From Phyllobacteriaceae bacterium (GTDB lineage Bacteria; Pseudomonadota; Alphaproteobacteria; Rhizobiales; Rhizobiaceae): a stretch of 64,000 bases of DNA. A program made the translations under genes and the position numbers. Below are positions 30,791 to 39,685 of this stretch, piece by piece; position 1 is the first letter of the stretch, and the number at the start of each line of letters is the position of its first letter. The notes beneath the pieces are model-generated. The model was not told the DNA's origin. It did not search any database and worked only from the letters and a program-made list of their open reading frames with translations. The DNA lies in contig JADJTR010000001.1 of assembly GCA_016711085.1 (NCBI GenBank), forward strand, positions 1 through 64,000, given 5' to 3'.

Positions 30791-31858
30791 TCAGCCCCGC
30801 ATCATCAAGTCGACCACGTCGGCGCGGTCGACCATGCCGACGGTTTCGCCGTCGCGAACAGTGAGCCGTTCAACGCCGCCGGTGAATAGCGGCGCGACAT
30901 CGGCGACCTTGGCGCGAGCCTCGACGGCGCCTTGCGTCGGCGCAGCGGCCGGCCTGGCCAGCGCGGCGACCCGCACGACTTTCGCCTTCGCCACTGCCCG
31001 GGTGAACTCGGCGACATAGGCTGTGGCCGGCGACAGGACGATGTCCTCCGGAGCGCCGACTTGCTCTATCGCGCCGTCCTTCATGATCGCGATCCGGTCG
31101 GCGACGCGGATCGCCTCATCGAAGTCGTGGGTGATGAAGACGATGGTTTTTTTCAGCACCGCCTGCAGGCGCAGGAATTCGTCCTGCATCTCGCGGCGGA
31201 TCAGCGGATCGAGCGCCGAAAACGGCTCGTCGAGGAACCACAATTCCGGCTCGACGGCGAGCGAGCGGGCGATGCCGACGCGCTGCTGCTGTCCACCCGA
31301 CAATTGCCGGGGATAGAAACCTTCCTTTCCCGTAAGCCCGACCAGATCGATCATCTTGCGGGCCCGGTCTTCGCGCCCAATCCGGTCCATGCCCTGGATG
31401 TCGAGCGGGAAGGCGACGTTTCCGAGCACGGTGAGATGCGGCAGCAAGGCGAAATGCTGGAAAACCATGCCCATCTGCCGCCTGCGGATGGCGATCATCC
31501 GTTTCTCGTCGGCGGCAAGCAGGTTTTCGCCGTTGAACAGGATTTCTCCGTGGCTCGGCTCGACCAGGCGCGACAGACAGCGCACCAACGTCGATTTGCC
31601 GGAACCCGACAAACCCATGATGACAAAAATTTCGCCGGCGATCACGTCGAGGTCGACGCCGCGCACCGCCGCGACCAGACCCTCGCGCGCGATCTCGTCC
31701 GGCGCCGGACGACCGCCGGTTTTCGCCATGAGATTATTGGCGCCGGCGCCGAAGACCTTCCAAACGTTTCGGCAGATGAGTTTGGCTTCCGGCAATTCGG
31801 CGGTCTCCGCGCACGGACGTCGGCGGTTGAGTCCCGGCCGGCGCCCGACGGGGCACAT
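30791..31858 (-). CDS. ProV/OpuA-like ABC transporter ATP-binding protein
   Basis: About 355 aa from ATG 31858. Walker A is GLSGSGKST, followed by Q-loop VFQHFALLPH, signature LSGGQQQRVG, Walker B LWFLDEP and H-loop ITHDFDEA. An N-terminal insertion before the first strand (FGAGANNLMAKTGG) and a short C-terminal regulatory tail are typical of quaternary-amine importers. The junction with the binding-protein gene upstream lacks a stop codon in frame, so the exact start is unresolved. It energises the double-domain permease downstream. Confidence 0.85.
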   Translation of the reverse strand: MCPVGRRPGLNRRRPCAETAELPEAKLICRNVWKVFGAGANNLMAKTGGRPAPDEIAREGLVAAVRGVDLDVIAGEIFVIMGLSGSGKSTLVRCLSRLVEPSHGEILFNGENLLAADEKRMIAIRRRQMGMVFQHFALLPHLTVLGNVAFPLDIQGMDRIGREDRARKMIDLVGLTGKEGFYPRQLSGGQQQRVGIARSLAVEPELWFLDEPFSALDPLIRREMQDEFLRLQAVLKKTIVFITHDFDEAIRVADRIAIMKDGAIEQVGAPEDIVLSPATAYVAEFTRAVAKAKVVRVAALARPAAAPTQGAVEARAKVADVAPLFTGGVERLTVRDGETVGMVDRADVVDLMMRG

Positions 31859-32810
31859 CTGATCCACTCCGACCAGCGCGGCTCGTTGGCGGCCATCCAT
31901 TCGGCGACGACCTCGTCGACTTTTTTCCCGTCGAGGTCGACCTTGGTGATCATCGCGCCCATTTCGTCGTTGTCGACGGTGAACGCCTTGATCGCCTTGT
32001 GGGCGCCCGGCCATTTGTCTTTCACGCCGGCCCAGCCGACCTTCCAGATTTCGCCGAAAGGCTTGCCGCAATCATAGGCCGAATCCGGATTGGAGCCCCA
32101 TTTCGGATCGCCGTAGCACTCCTTAATGTATTCGGGGAAAGCCACCCATTCGCCCTTGTATTTCGCCGGCGCCCAATGCGGCGCGTAGATCCACAGCATG
32201 ATCGGCGCCTGGCGCTGATAGGCGCTCTCCAGTTCGGCGAAAAGCGCGGCGTCGGTGCCGGCGTGGATGACCTCGAAAGGCAGGCCGAGAGCGGCGACGC
32301 GCTCGTCGTCAAAGCCGCCCCAAGTCACCGGGCCACCCAGATAGCGCCCCTTCGGCGCTGTTTCGGCGGTTGAGAAAGCCTCGGCGCAGGGGTCTTCAGG
32401 CTTCCCAATTGGGCAGGCCGGGGCATTTTTCTTTCATGTATTCGGGAAACCACCACTCTTCCTTGGCCTTCATTCCGGTCGGGCCAATGTTCTCGACCTT
32501 GCCGGTCGCGGTGGCGGCGTCCATCGCATCGCGGCCGGTGGTTTCCCACATCTCCATCGCAACATGCAGGTCGCCGGTTTCCAACCCGGCGAACTGGGCG
32601 AGATAGTCGGCCTGCACATATTCGACCTTGTAGCCGGCTTTCTTGAGCACCTCGCCCATCAGATTGGTCGTGATGAGCTGCCCGGTCCAGTCGTGCAAGG
32701 TCAGCTTGATCGGATCGCTCGATTCTGCGCGCCGCGCCGCCGATTGGCAGGGCGACACTGAAAGCAAATGCAGCCAGCATCCGAGTCATGCGGGGCGAGG
32801 TCCGAGGCAT
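31858..32810 (-). CDS. Glycine-betaine/choline-type ABC substrate-binding protein, frame breaks
   Basis: Periplasmic OpuAC-family binding protein of about 315 aa, first gene of the operon. ATG 32810 follows GGGAG; the signal peptide is MLAAFAFSVALPIGGAAR. The mature protein reads LTLHDWTGQLITTNLMGEVLKKAGYKVEYVQADYLAQ, EMWETTGRDA, WWFPEYMKEKCPGLPNWEA, then LGGPVTWGGFDDERV and KWPGAHKAIKAF. The Trp/Tyr richness fits an aromatic cage for a quaternary ammonium. Breaks lie near 32731 (a GC dinucleotide), 32395 and 32385. The C-terminus runs past 31858 without a stop, so the end is approximate. Confidence 0.75.
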
Positions 32811-32990
32811 TGGCGTTCTCCCGTTCATGTTTTCGCCGATCGGGAAATCGTGGACTTTCCCCACCGTAAGCGCATTCCAGGTTAGGAGCGGCGGCTTGTC
32901 AACGGGTTGCCGTGTGAAATTCTGCGGACTTGACCGTTTGAGCGACGCTCGTTTGCCAAAACCACATTTCTTGCATAGAAAACGGGCACA

Positions 32991-33740
32991 ATGTCCAAAA
33001 GACACGCTCAAATCCTGGATTATTTGCATAAAGCCGGCACGATGACGACCGTCGTCCTGGCCGAGCGTCTTGGCGTTTCCACGGAGACGCTGCGCCGCGA
33101 CCTGAAGCCGCTGGCGCGCGACGGCAAGGTGACAAAAATGCACGGCGCGGTCGGTTTGCCCGGTCTTGCCGGGGAAGCGCCTTTCGAGCGCCGCATGCGC
33201 GAAAACGCCAGCGAGAAGCGCCGCATCGCCCGCACCGTCGCCGGCACCATAGCCGATGGCGAATCGGTCATGCTCGATACCGGCACCACCACCAGCTATT
33301 TGGCGCGCGAATTGCTGGCGCGCCGCCGGCTGACCGTCGTCACCAACTCCTCCGACATCGCCCGCACGCTCGCCACCGTCAACGGCAACACCGTGTTCAT
33401 GGCCGGCGGCCAATTGCGCAGCGATTCGGGTGCGGCCTTCGGCGCATCGGCGATCGAATTCGCCGCCCGCTTCTCGGTCGATCACGCAATCATTTCGGCC
33501 GGCGCCATCGTTACTCAGGGCGTCATGGATTTCGATCTCGCTGAGGCGGAATTCGCCCGCACCGCGTTGGCGCGCGGCGCGCGGCGGCTGGTCATCACCG
33601 ACCGGACGAAATTCGGCCGGCGCGGGCTGGTGCTGGTTTGCGGGTTCGATGCTTTTGACGAATTGGTCAGCGACGCCGCCCCGCCGGGCGACATCGCCGC
33701 CGCGTTGGCGAAGGCCGGTTGTCGAATGACGGCGTGTTGA
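32991..33740 (+). CDS. DeoR-family transcriptional regulator
   Basis: A 249-aa GlpR-like repressor with an N-terminal DeoR HTH (RHAQILDYLHKAGTMTTVVLAERLGVSTETLRRDL). A DeoR_C effector domain of the ISOCOT fold carries VMLDTGTTTSYLA, TNSSDIARTLA and SAGAIVTQGVMDFDLAEAEFARTAL. Members commonly sense a phosphorylated small molecule. It is divergent from the transporter/demethylase operon across 180 nt, which makes that operon its likely target. A phosphorylated amino-alcohol made by the adjacent kinases is a conceivable inducer, though this is inference. Confidence 0.92.
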   Translation: MSKRHAQILDYLHKAGTMTTVVLAERLGVSTETLRRDLKPLARDGKVTKMHGAVGLPGLAGEAPFERRMRENASEKRRIARTVAGTIADGESVMLDTGTTTSYLARELLARRRLTVVTNSSDIARTLATVNGNTVFMAGGQLRSDSGAAFGASAIEFAARFSVDHAIISAGAIVTQGVMDFDLAEAEFARTALARGARRLVITDRTKFGRRGLVLVCGFDAFDELVSDAAPPGDIAAALAKAGCRMTAC

Positions 33741-33772
33741 GCGGTCTTGCGCCCGCGCCGCCGAAGACCGAC

Positions 33773-35278
33773 ATGGAAAGGATGAACACCGAAACCGCTT
33801 CGGCCCGCGCCGCCTTTCGTTTCGACAATTCCTTCGCCCGCGACATGGCCGGGTTCTACGCACGCACCGATCCGGCGCCCGTCGATGCGCCGCGCATGAT
33901 CCGCTTCAACCGGCCGCTCGCGGTCGAACTCGGGATTGACCCCGACGCCCTCGATTCGCCCTCTGGCGCGGAAATCCTGGCGGGAAGCGCGTTGGCCGAA
34001 GGCTCGACGCCGATAGCGCTCGCTTATGCCGGGCATCAATTCGGTGGGTTCTCGCCACAGCTCGGCGACGGCCGCGCCATTCTGCTCGGCGAAATCATCG
34101 ATGCGTCAGGCGACCGCCGCGACATCCAGTTGAAAGGGTCCGGCCGCACGCCGTTTTCGCGACGGGGCGATGGCCGCGCCGCGCTCGGCCCGGTGCTGCG
34201 GGAATACATCGTCAGCGAGGCGATGTTCGCGCTCGGCATTCCGACGACGCGTTCGCTCGCCGCCGTGGCGACGGGCGAGGGCGTGCGCCGCGAAACGATC
34301 TTGCCCGGCGCGGTCCTGACCCGCATCGCTGCGAGCCACATTCGCATCGGTACGTTCCAGTTCTTCGCCGCGCGCGGCGAAACCGACAAGGTGCGCCGCC
34401 TCGCCGATCATGCCATCGCGCGCCACTATCCGGAATTGATTGGCGCGGCGAACCCGTATTTCGCCCTGTTTGCCGCCGTGCTCGAGCGGCAGGCGGCGCT
34501 GGTCGCGCGCTGGATGCAGGTCGGCTTCATCCACGGCGTGATGAACACCGACAATTGCGCCATCTCCGGCGAAACCATCGACTACGGCCCCTGCGCATTC
34601 ATGAACGCCTATGACCGTTCGACCGTCTATTCGTCGATCGATCGAAACGGCCGCTACGCCTACGGCAATCAACCGCCCATCATCCAATGGAACCTCGCCC
34701 GCTTCGCCGAAACGCTGCTGCCGCTGATCGACGCCGCTCGGGAGCGCGCCGTGGGGCAGATGACGACGGCGCTGGAGCAATTCCCCGAACGCTACGCCGC
34801 CCATTGGCTTGCCGGCATGCGGGCGAAACTCGGTCTGTCGACCGCCGAGGATGGCGACGCCGATCTCGCCAACGCCTTGCTGGCGGCGATGCGCGATGGT
34901 CGCGCCGATTTCACGCTGACCTTCCGCCGGCTAGGGCCGGCGGCGCGCGACGAGAGCGCCTTCGCCGAGGTTCGCGCCTTGTTCGGCTTCCCGCAAGGGT
35001 TCGACGATTGGTCCATTCGATGGCGCGAACGACTGGCGCGCGAACGGCGCGATCCGGCCGAACGCGCCGACACGATGGACGCGGTCAACCCGGCCTATAT
35101 CCCGCGCAATCATCTGGTCGAGGAAGCGCTCGCCGCCGCCCATGACGGCGACATGGCGCCATTCGACGCGTTGCACGCGGTGGTGTTGCGCCCGTTCGAG
35201 GAGAAGCCGGGGTGGGGACGCTATGCCCTGCCGCCGGACGACGCCGACGAGGGCTATCAGACCTTCTGCGGAACGTGA
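33773..35278 (+). CDS. selO: Protein adenylyltransferase SelO (YdiU family)
   Basis: Pseudokinase-fold enzyme that transfers AMP from ATP to protein Ser/Thr/Tyr residues. From ATG 33773 it has 501 aa, in the family range. The SelO hallmarks are GHQFGGFSPQLGDGRA, KGSGRTPFSRRGDGRAALG, the catalytic HGVMNTDN and the DYGPCAFMNAY metal site. A TTG at 33719 would extend it into deoR; ATG 33782 is another option. There is no selenocysteine, as usual in bacteria. Confidence 0.94.
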   Translation: MERMNTETASARAAFRFDNSFARDMAGFYARTDPAPVDAPRMIRFNRPLAVELGIDPDALDSPSGAEILAGSALAEGSTPIALAYAGHQFGGFSPQLGDGRAILLGEIIDASGDRRDIQLKGSGRTPFSRRGDGRAALGPVLREYIVSEAMFALGIPTTRSLAAVATGEGVRRETILPGAVLTRIAASHIRIGTFQFFAARGETDKVRRLADHAIARHYPELIGAANPYFALFAAVLERQAALVARWMQVGFIHGVMNTDNCAISGETIDYGPCAFMNAYDRSTVYSSIDRNGRYAYGNQPPIIQWNLARFAETLLPLIDAARERAVGQMTTALEQFPERYAAHWLAGMRAKLGLSTAEDGDADLANALLAAMRDGRADFTLTFRRLGPAARDESAFAEVRALFGFPQGFDDWSIRWRERLARERRDPAERADTMDAVNPAYIPRNHLVEEALAAAHDGDMAPFDALHAVVLRPFEEKPGWGRYALPPDDADEGYQTFCGT

Positions 35279-35284
35279 CGGCGA

Positions 35285-36028
35285 TCAGAATCCGATCGCC
35301 TGCAGCGCCGTGCCGTTGCGCTTCAGCCAGGCGCGCGCCTCCTTGGTGCGCGGGCAGAGTTTTTCGCACAACGCCCAGAATTTCGGCCCGTGATTCATGT
35401 GGACCAGATGGGCGACCTCGTGGGCGACGAGGTAGTCGATGATCGCCGGCGGCGCCATCATGATGCGCCAGGAAAACGCCAATTTGCCGTCCGCCGTGCA
35501 CGAGCCCCAGCGGCTGACCGTATCCTTGAAGCTGATCGAGGCGACGGTTTTGCCGACGGCGGCGGCGTGCTTGTCGACGAGACGGCCGATATCCTTCTTC
35601 GCCTCGCGCTTAAGATAGTCGGCAAGGCGGCGCGGCAGATGCGGCCGCTCGCCATGGACATGGATTTCGGGTCCTTTTTCGCCGGCGACGATCGTCGCCA
35701 GGCCACGATTCTCCGGCGCGTGCGCGATCAGATGCGGGACTCCGCGTATCGGCACCTTGACGCCCGGGCGCAGCATCGGGCGGGCCGGGAGTTCTTTCAG
35801 CCGCTCCTCCAGCCACCCCTGATGGCGGTCGACGAAGCGATCGATTTCACCGGAGCGCGTTCCGGGCGGCACTGTCACTGCCAGTCCCCTGCCGCCGGCG
35901 GCGATCCTGAGCGTCAGCCGCGTGGCGCGGGCGTTTTCCCGCACCGTCAGCGGCAATTGACGCCCGGCGACCTCCATCAAGCGTTCGCGCGGCGGCGGTG
36001 GGGGCTTTTTTGGGGCGAACGGGAACAT
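35285..36028 (-). CDS. YgjP-like zinc metallopeptidase-domain protein
   Basis: A 247-aa protein of the YgjP/DUF45 group. It has a Pro-rich N-terminus, a beta-rich middle and the zinc motif HEVAHLVHMNHGPKFW (HExxH plus a downstream His) near residue 205, preceded by SRWGSCTADGKLAFSWR. The physiological substrate is unknown; such proteins are often called M48-family or SprT-like peptidases. It converges with selO, 6 nt apart. Confidence 0.88.
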   Translation of the reverse strand: MFPFAPKKPPPPPRERLMEVAGRQLPLTVRENARATRLTLRIAAGGRGLAVTVPPGTRSGEIDRFVDRHQGWLEERLKELPARPMLRPGVKVPIRGVPHLIAHAPENRGLATIVAGEKGPEIHVHGERPHLPRRLADYLKREAKKDIGRLVDKHAAAVGKTVASISFKDTVSRWGSCTADGKLAFSWRIMMAPPAIIDYLVAHEVAHLVHMNHGPKFWALCEKLCPRTKEARAWLKRNGTALQAIGF

Positions 36029-36076
36029 CGGCGGCGACTTTATCCGATTCGTTGGCGGACGAAGCGGAAACGCAAA

Positions 36077-36107
36077 CGGCGCCGGAAGGGGGGATTCCGG
36101 CGCCGTC
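36077..36107 (-). terminator. Strong hairpin after the DUF2852 gene
   Basis: A 12-bp perfect stem (36077-36088 with 36096-36107, ACGGCGCCGGAA/TTCCGGCGCCGT) has a 7-nt loop and on the minus strand is followed by TTGCGTTT. It lies 18 nt past the stop of the DUF2852 gene. Confidence 0.7.
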
Positions 36108-36124
36108 GCTTATCCTCCAGACGA

Positions 36125-36568
36125 TCAGGCCTGGTCGGAAACACCCGGGACCGACTTGCCGCGCTTGGCCGGCGTGGACTTGGAGCGCGCAGCCATGAAG
36201 CGGTCGAATTCGTCCTGGTCCTTGGCGCGGCGCAGTTCGCGGGCGTAGGTCTCGAACTCCTCGCGCATTTCGTCGAGCTTCTTGCGCTCCTCGTCGAGGC
36301 GGGCGAGCTCACCCTCGCGCCAATCGTCGAATGCGACATTGCCGGTGCGGCCGAATCCGGCGGCTCGGCCGCGACCAAAGCCGCGCATGGCGCCGAAGGC
36401 GCCGTCGGTCGCGGCGTTGACGTCGCGCTTCCACCCGTCCAGCCGGTCGCCCCAGACGATGTAGGCGAGCATAGCGAGGCCGAGCGGCCAGAAGACCATG
36501 AAACCGACGACCATCATGGCGATGGTGGCCGGCGTCCAGGCCGGGCGGATCAGAGCAGTCGTGTTCAT
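36125..36568 (-). CDS. DUF2852 family protein
   Basis: A 147-aa protein of a family common in Hyphomicrobiales and without known function. One N-terminal transmembrane helix (TPATIAMMVVGFMVFWPLGLAMLAYIVWG) is followed by a Gly/Arg-rich linker and a charged coiled coil (WREGELARLDEERKKLDEMREEFETYARELRRAKD). ATG 36568 is preceded by AAGGAATGGG; an upstream ATG at 36601 is less likely. It is a single gene with its own terminator. Confidence 0.88.
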   Translation of the reverse strand: MNTTALIRPAWTPATIAMMVVGFMVFWPLGLAMLAYIVWGDRLDGWKRDVNAATDGAFGAMRGFGRGRAAGFGRTGNVAFDDWREGELARLDEERKKLDEMREEFETYARELRRAKDQDEFDRFMAARSKSTPAKRGKSVPGVSDQA

Positions 36569-36685
36569 CGCATCCCATTCCTTGCGTTGGGCCGCAGCCA
36601 TCCGTGCTGCACCGAAACGAAATGGATATCGGCGAAACGCGATTCAAGAATTGTCCGGCCGAAATCGGACAGTGGATTGAAAAAC

Positions 36686-37828
36686 CTAGCTCTTTTTGAG
36701 CCGCTCAAGGCCGAGGACGGCCAGTCCCGCTGCCAGGCCCCAAAACGCCGCGCCGATGGCGAATGCCGAAACGCCCGAAGCCGTAACGGCGAACGCGACG
36801 ATCGCCGCCGCTCTTTCCCGCTCATCCTTCAGCGCGATGGCCAAAGCGTTGGCGAGCGGGCCGAGAAAGGCGAGCGCGGCGACGAGCGCGATCAGTCCGG
36901 GCGGCAGGGCGGCGAACAGCGCCACCAGCGAAGCGCCGAAAAAGGCGAAAACCAGATAGGCCGCCGCGTAAACCGGTCCGGCAAGCCAGCGCTTCGCCGG
37001 ATCGGGATGGGTGTCCGGGCCCGTACAGATGGCGGCTGAAATGGCCGCGAGGTTGGTGGTGTGGGCGTTGAACGGCGCGGTCAGCAGCGAAATCAGTCCG
37101 GTGAAGGTCACGATCGGCCCCGCCTCCGGCTTGTAGCCGTCGGCCCGCAACACGGCGAGGCCGGACAGGTTCTGCGACGCCATCGTCACCAGCCACAACG
37201 GCACGCCGAGGCCGATAAGCGAAGCGGGTGTGAAAAGCGGCATTGTGTAAGTCAATGCCGACATTTCAAGCGTTATTTCCTCGCCCAGTCGTCCTGTGAC
37301 CACGATGGCGGCGATGCCGGCGACAAGCGCCGCGATCACCGCCATCGCCGGGTGCCAGAGGCGCATGGCGAAAAACAGGGCGGCAAGCGGAATCAGCAGC
37401 CAGGGGTCGACCGCCATCGCCTTGACCCCGCCGATGACGATGCCGACGATGACGCCGCCAAGCATGCCCGAAGCAACCGACATCGGAATCGACGCGATGG
37501 CGCGCATCAACGGCTTGACCAGCCCGGTCAGCACCAGCGCCGCGCCGGTCGCAAGGAACACGCCGACGCCTTCCGCCATGGAAAAACCGGGACTTGCGGC
37601 AATCAGCGCCAGACCCGGCGTCGACCATGCCGCCATGACCGGCATGCGGGTGCGCCATGACAGGAACGCCGTCTCGACGGCGACGGCGAGGCAGATCGCC
37701 GAAACCCAGCTTGCCGTCTGCGCCTGAGTCGCATTCAGCGCCTGGGCGGCCGCGACGATGAGCGCCAGTGTGCCGCCGAATCCGACGAGGGAAGCAACCA
37801 GCGCATTGGCGATGACCGAGGGCCTCAC
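36686..37828 (-). CDS. benE: BenE-family benzoate/aromatic acid transporter
   Basis: A 380-aa integral membrane protein with about 11-12 helices, matching BenE throughout: LSWRTRMPVMAAWSTPGLAL, SIPMSVASGMLGGVIVGI, PLWLVTMASQNLSGLAVLRADGYKP and APFNAHTTNLAAISAAICTG. It probably acts as a proton-coupled importer of benzoate or a similar acid. GTG 37828 overlaps the stop of the hydrolase upstream (GTGA). No benzoate-degradation genes lie nearby, so the substrate is uncertain. Confidence 0.92.
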   Translation of the reverse strand: MRPSVIANALVASLVGFGGTLALIVAAAQALNATQAQTASWVSAICLAVAVETAFLSWRTRMPVMAAWSTPGLALIAASPGFSMAEGVGVFLATGAALVLTGLVKPLMRAIASIPMSVASGMLGGVIVGIVIGGVKAMAVDPWLLIPLAALFFAMRLWHPAMAVIAALVAGIAAIVVTGRLGEEITLEMSALTYTMPLFTPASLIGLGVPLWLVTMASQNLSGLAVLRADGYKPEAGPIVTFTGLISLLTAPFNAHTTNLAAISAAICTGPDTHPDPAKRWLAGPVYAAAYLVFAFFGASLVALFAALPPGLIALVAALAFLGPLANALAIALKDERERAAAIVAFAVTASGVSAFAIGAAFWGLAAGLAVLGLERLKKS

Positions 37829-38592
37829 GATGCGCGCTCCGCCATCGCCGCGACGGAGCGCTCGATCAACGCGATGTCCCGCGGCCGCGACAGGCGATGA
37901 TCGCCGCCGGGAACCAGCGTGAAGGTCAGATCGTCGGCGGGCAGAAAACCGGCGAGCTTCAGCGCATGGGCGACGGGAATGACCGCGTCGTTGTCGCCGG
38001 TGATGATGTGCACCGGGCAATGGGTGTCGACCGGACCGGTCAGCACGAGGTTGTTCCGCCCATCTTCGAGCAATGCCTTGGTGTAGACATTCGGTTCCAG
38101 CGTCGGATCGTATTGTTCGGCGAAACGTCCTTCCGTTTCGAGCTGATGGCGTTGTGCATCGGTCAGGTTCGGTTCGATCAGCGTGGCGGTGAAATCGGGC
38201 GCGGGCGCGATCAGGACGAGGCCGGACGGGCCTTTTCCGGACGCCAGCATTTCGGCCGTGACGCGGAGCGCAATCCATGCGCCCATCGACGAGCCGACCA
38301 GAACCGGTTCCGCGCCGCCGTAGGCAGCGATGACGGCGAGACTCTCCGCCGTCCAGCGCGAAATCGTCCCGTTCTCGAACGCGCCGCCGGATTCGCCGTG
38401 GCCGGAATAGTCGAAACGCAAAAACGCCCGGCCGGAGGCGGCGCAGGCGGTGTCGAGCGCCGCGGCTTTCGTGCCCTTCATGTCGGAGCGGTAGCCGCCG
38501 AGCCAGATGACGGCTGGCGACGATCCCGGGCGCGCGCGAATGGCGAGGCGTGCGCCGTCGAAATCGATGAATTGCGGTGAATCGGCGCTCAT
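37825..38592 (-). CDS. Alpha/beta hydrolase
   Basis: A 255-aa soluble alpha/beta hydrolase with nucleophile elbow GSSMGAW, catalytic Asp in GDNDAVIP and His in GGDHRLSRP. Before the nucleophile it has WLGGYRSDMKGTKA, as in ABHD10-type thioesterase/esterase proteins. The substrate is unknown. It is coupled to benE by a four-base overlap, so the pair may take up and process an aromatic ester or thioester. Confidence 0.88.
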   Translation of the reverse strand: MSADSPQFIDFDGARLAIRARPGSSPAVIWLGGYRSDMKGTKAAALDTACAASGRAFLRFDYSGHGESGGAFENGTISRWTAESLAVIAAYGGAEPVLVGSSMGAWIALRVTAEMLASGKGPSGLVLIAPAPDFTATLIEPNLTDAQRHQLETEGRFAEQYDPTLEPNVYTKALLEDGRNNLVLTGPVDTHCPVHIITGDNDAVIPVAHALKLAGFLPADDLTFTLVPGGDHRLSRPRDIALIERSVAAMAERAS

Positions 38593-38628
38593 GACGGGCC
38601 TTGTGGAAATGACGACGGCATTGGCGGC

Positions 38629-38680
38629 GCGGCGCGTGGTTTTTTTCCCCGCGTCATGCTATTGACTCGCCACGCGCCGC
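38629..38680 (+). other. 11-bp inverted repeat flanking a T-run upstream of infC
   Basis: GCGGCGCGTGG (38629-38639) and CCACGCGCCGC (38670-38680) are perfect inverted repeats separated by 30 nt that begin with seven T. They lie 54 nt upstream of the infC start. If transcribed, this could be a leader structure; it may equally be chance in GC-rich DNA. Confidence 0.35.
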
Positions 38681-38733
38681 CGGACAAGTCACCTGCGGCG
38701 CTTTCGTGTCAACGGCTGAAGGAGACAACGACC

Positions 38734-39270
38734 ATTCGCAGGCCATTCAAAACCGCCGCCCCCGTCAAAGAGGGGCCGCGCGCCAACCATGACATCCGCG
38801 TGCCCCGGGTTCAGCTGATCGACGATGAGGGCAAAAACCGCGGCGCCATTTCCATCCAGGAAGCCTTGGCGCTGGCAGAAGAGGCGGGGCTGGACCTCGT
38901 CGAAATCGTCCCCAACGCCGAGCCTCCGGTCTGCAAGATCGTCGATCTCGGCAAACCCACATTCCAGACCCAGAAGAAAGCCGCAGAGGCGCGCCGCAAC
39001 CAGAAGGTCGTCGAGATCAAGGAGATCAAGATGCGGCCGAACATCGATGACCACGATTACGAGGTCAAGATGCGGGCGGTGCGGCGCTTTTTCGAAGAGG
39101 GCGACAAGGTCAAGCTGACGCTGCGCTTTCGCGGCCGCGAGATGGCGCACATGGAGTTGGGCATGGATCTGCTCACCCGCGTCCGTGAAGAGTTGGCCCC
39201 GATCGCCAAGGTCGAAGCCGAACCGCGTCTGGAAGGACGCCAGATGCAAATGGTGCTGGCGCCGAAATAA
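38734..39270 (+). CDS. infC: Translation initiation factor IF-3, AUU start codon
   Basis: IF-3 keeps 30S subunits free and proofreads initiator tRNA and start codon. The 178-aa product is complete: RRPFKTAAPVKEGPRANHDIRVPRVQLID, EEAGLDLVEIVPNAEPPVCKIVD, EIKMRPNIDDHDYEVKMRAV, LRFRGREMAH and EGRQMQMVLAPK. Homologues begin at the RRPF segment, where the only start is ATT 38734, 9 nt after an AAGGAG Shine-Dalgarno. The rare AUU start is the known basis of IF-3 self-repression in other bacteria. The usual partners rpmI and rplT do not follow; rpsO does. Confidence 0.96.
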   Translation: MRRPFKTAAPVKEGPRANHDIRVPRVQLIDDEGKNRGAISIQEALALAEEAGLDLVEIVPNAEPPVCKIVDLGKPTFQTQKKAAEARRNQKVVEIKEIKMRPNIDDHDYEVKMRAVRRFFEEGDKVKLTLRFRGREMAHMELGMDLLTRVREELAPIAKVEAEPRLEGRQMQMVLAPK

Positions 39271-39408
39271 CGGCGCCTCTTCCCTTTGCCGACATAATCG
39301 ACTATAGGCGCGCCACGCCGGGCGAGTGCGCTTGGCGCTTCATGGCCTCTGCTGGACGACATCCCGGCCGCAGGCGTCCCTCAAATCCTGACCGAAAGGA
39401 ACTGTACG

Positions 39409-39678
39409 ATGTCGATTGCCGTCGAGCGCAAACAGGCGCTGATCTCTGAATTCGCCACCGGAAAAGGCGACACCGGTTCGCCGGAAGTCCAGGTGGCCGT
39501 GCTCTCCGAGCGCATCAAGAACCTGACCGAACACTTCAAGGACCACAAGAAGGACAACCACTCCCGCCGTGGCCTCCTGAAGCTCGTGTCGCAGCGCCGT
39601 CGTCTGCTCGACTATTTGAAGGGCAAGGACGAGGCGCGCTACACGTCGCTGGTCGCCAAGCTCGGCCTGCGCCGCTAG
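39409..39678 (+). CDS. rpsO: Ribosomal protein S15
   Basis: The 89-aa S15 binds 16S rRNA helices 20-22 and forms bridge B4. The sequence is standard: FATGKGDTGSPEVQVAVLSERIKNLTEHFKDHKKDNHSRRGLLKLVSQRRRLLDYLK. It is followed by pnp, the usual bacterial order, after a 240-nt structured leader. Confidence 0.98.
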   Translation: MSIAVERKQALISEFATGKGDTGSPEVQVAVLSERIKNLTEHFKDHKKDNHSRRGLLKLVSQRRRLLDYLKGKDEARYTSLVAKLGLRR

Positions 39679-39685
39679 ACCTTTC

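Noticed and set aside
32930..32950. TTGACC plus GAGCG-a-CGCTC as the DeoR promoter and operator
   Set aside because: The repeat is only 5 bp and no matching -10 element is evident, so support is too weak for a feature.
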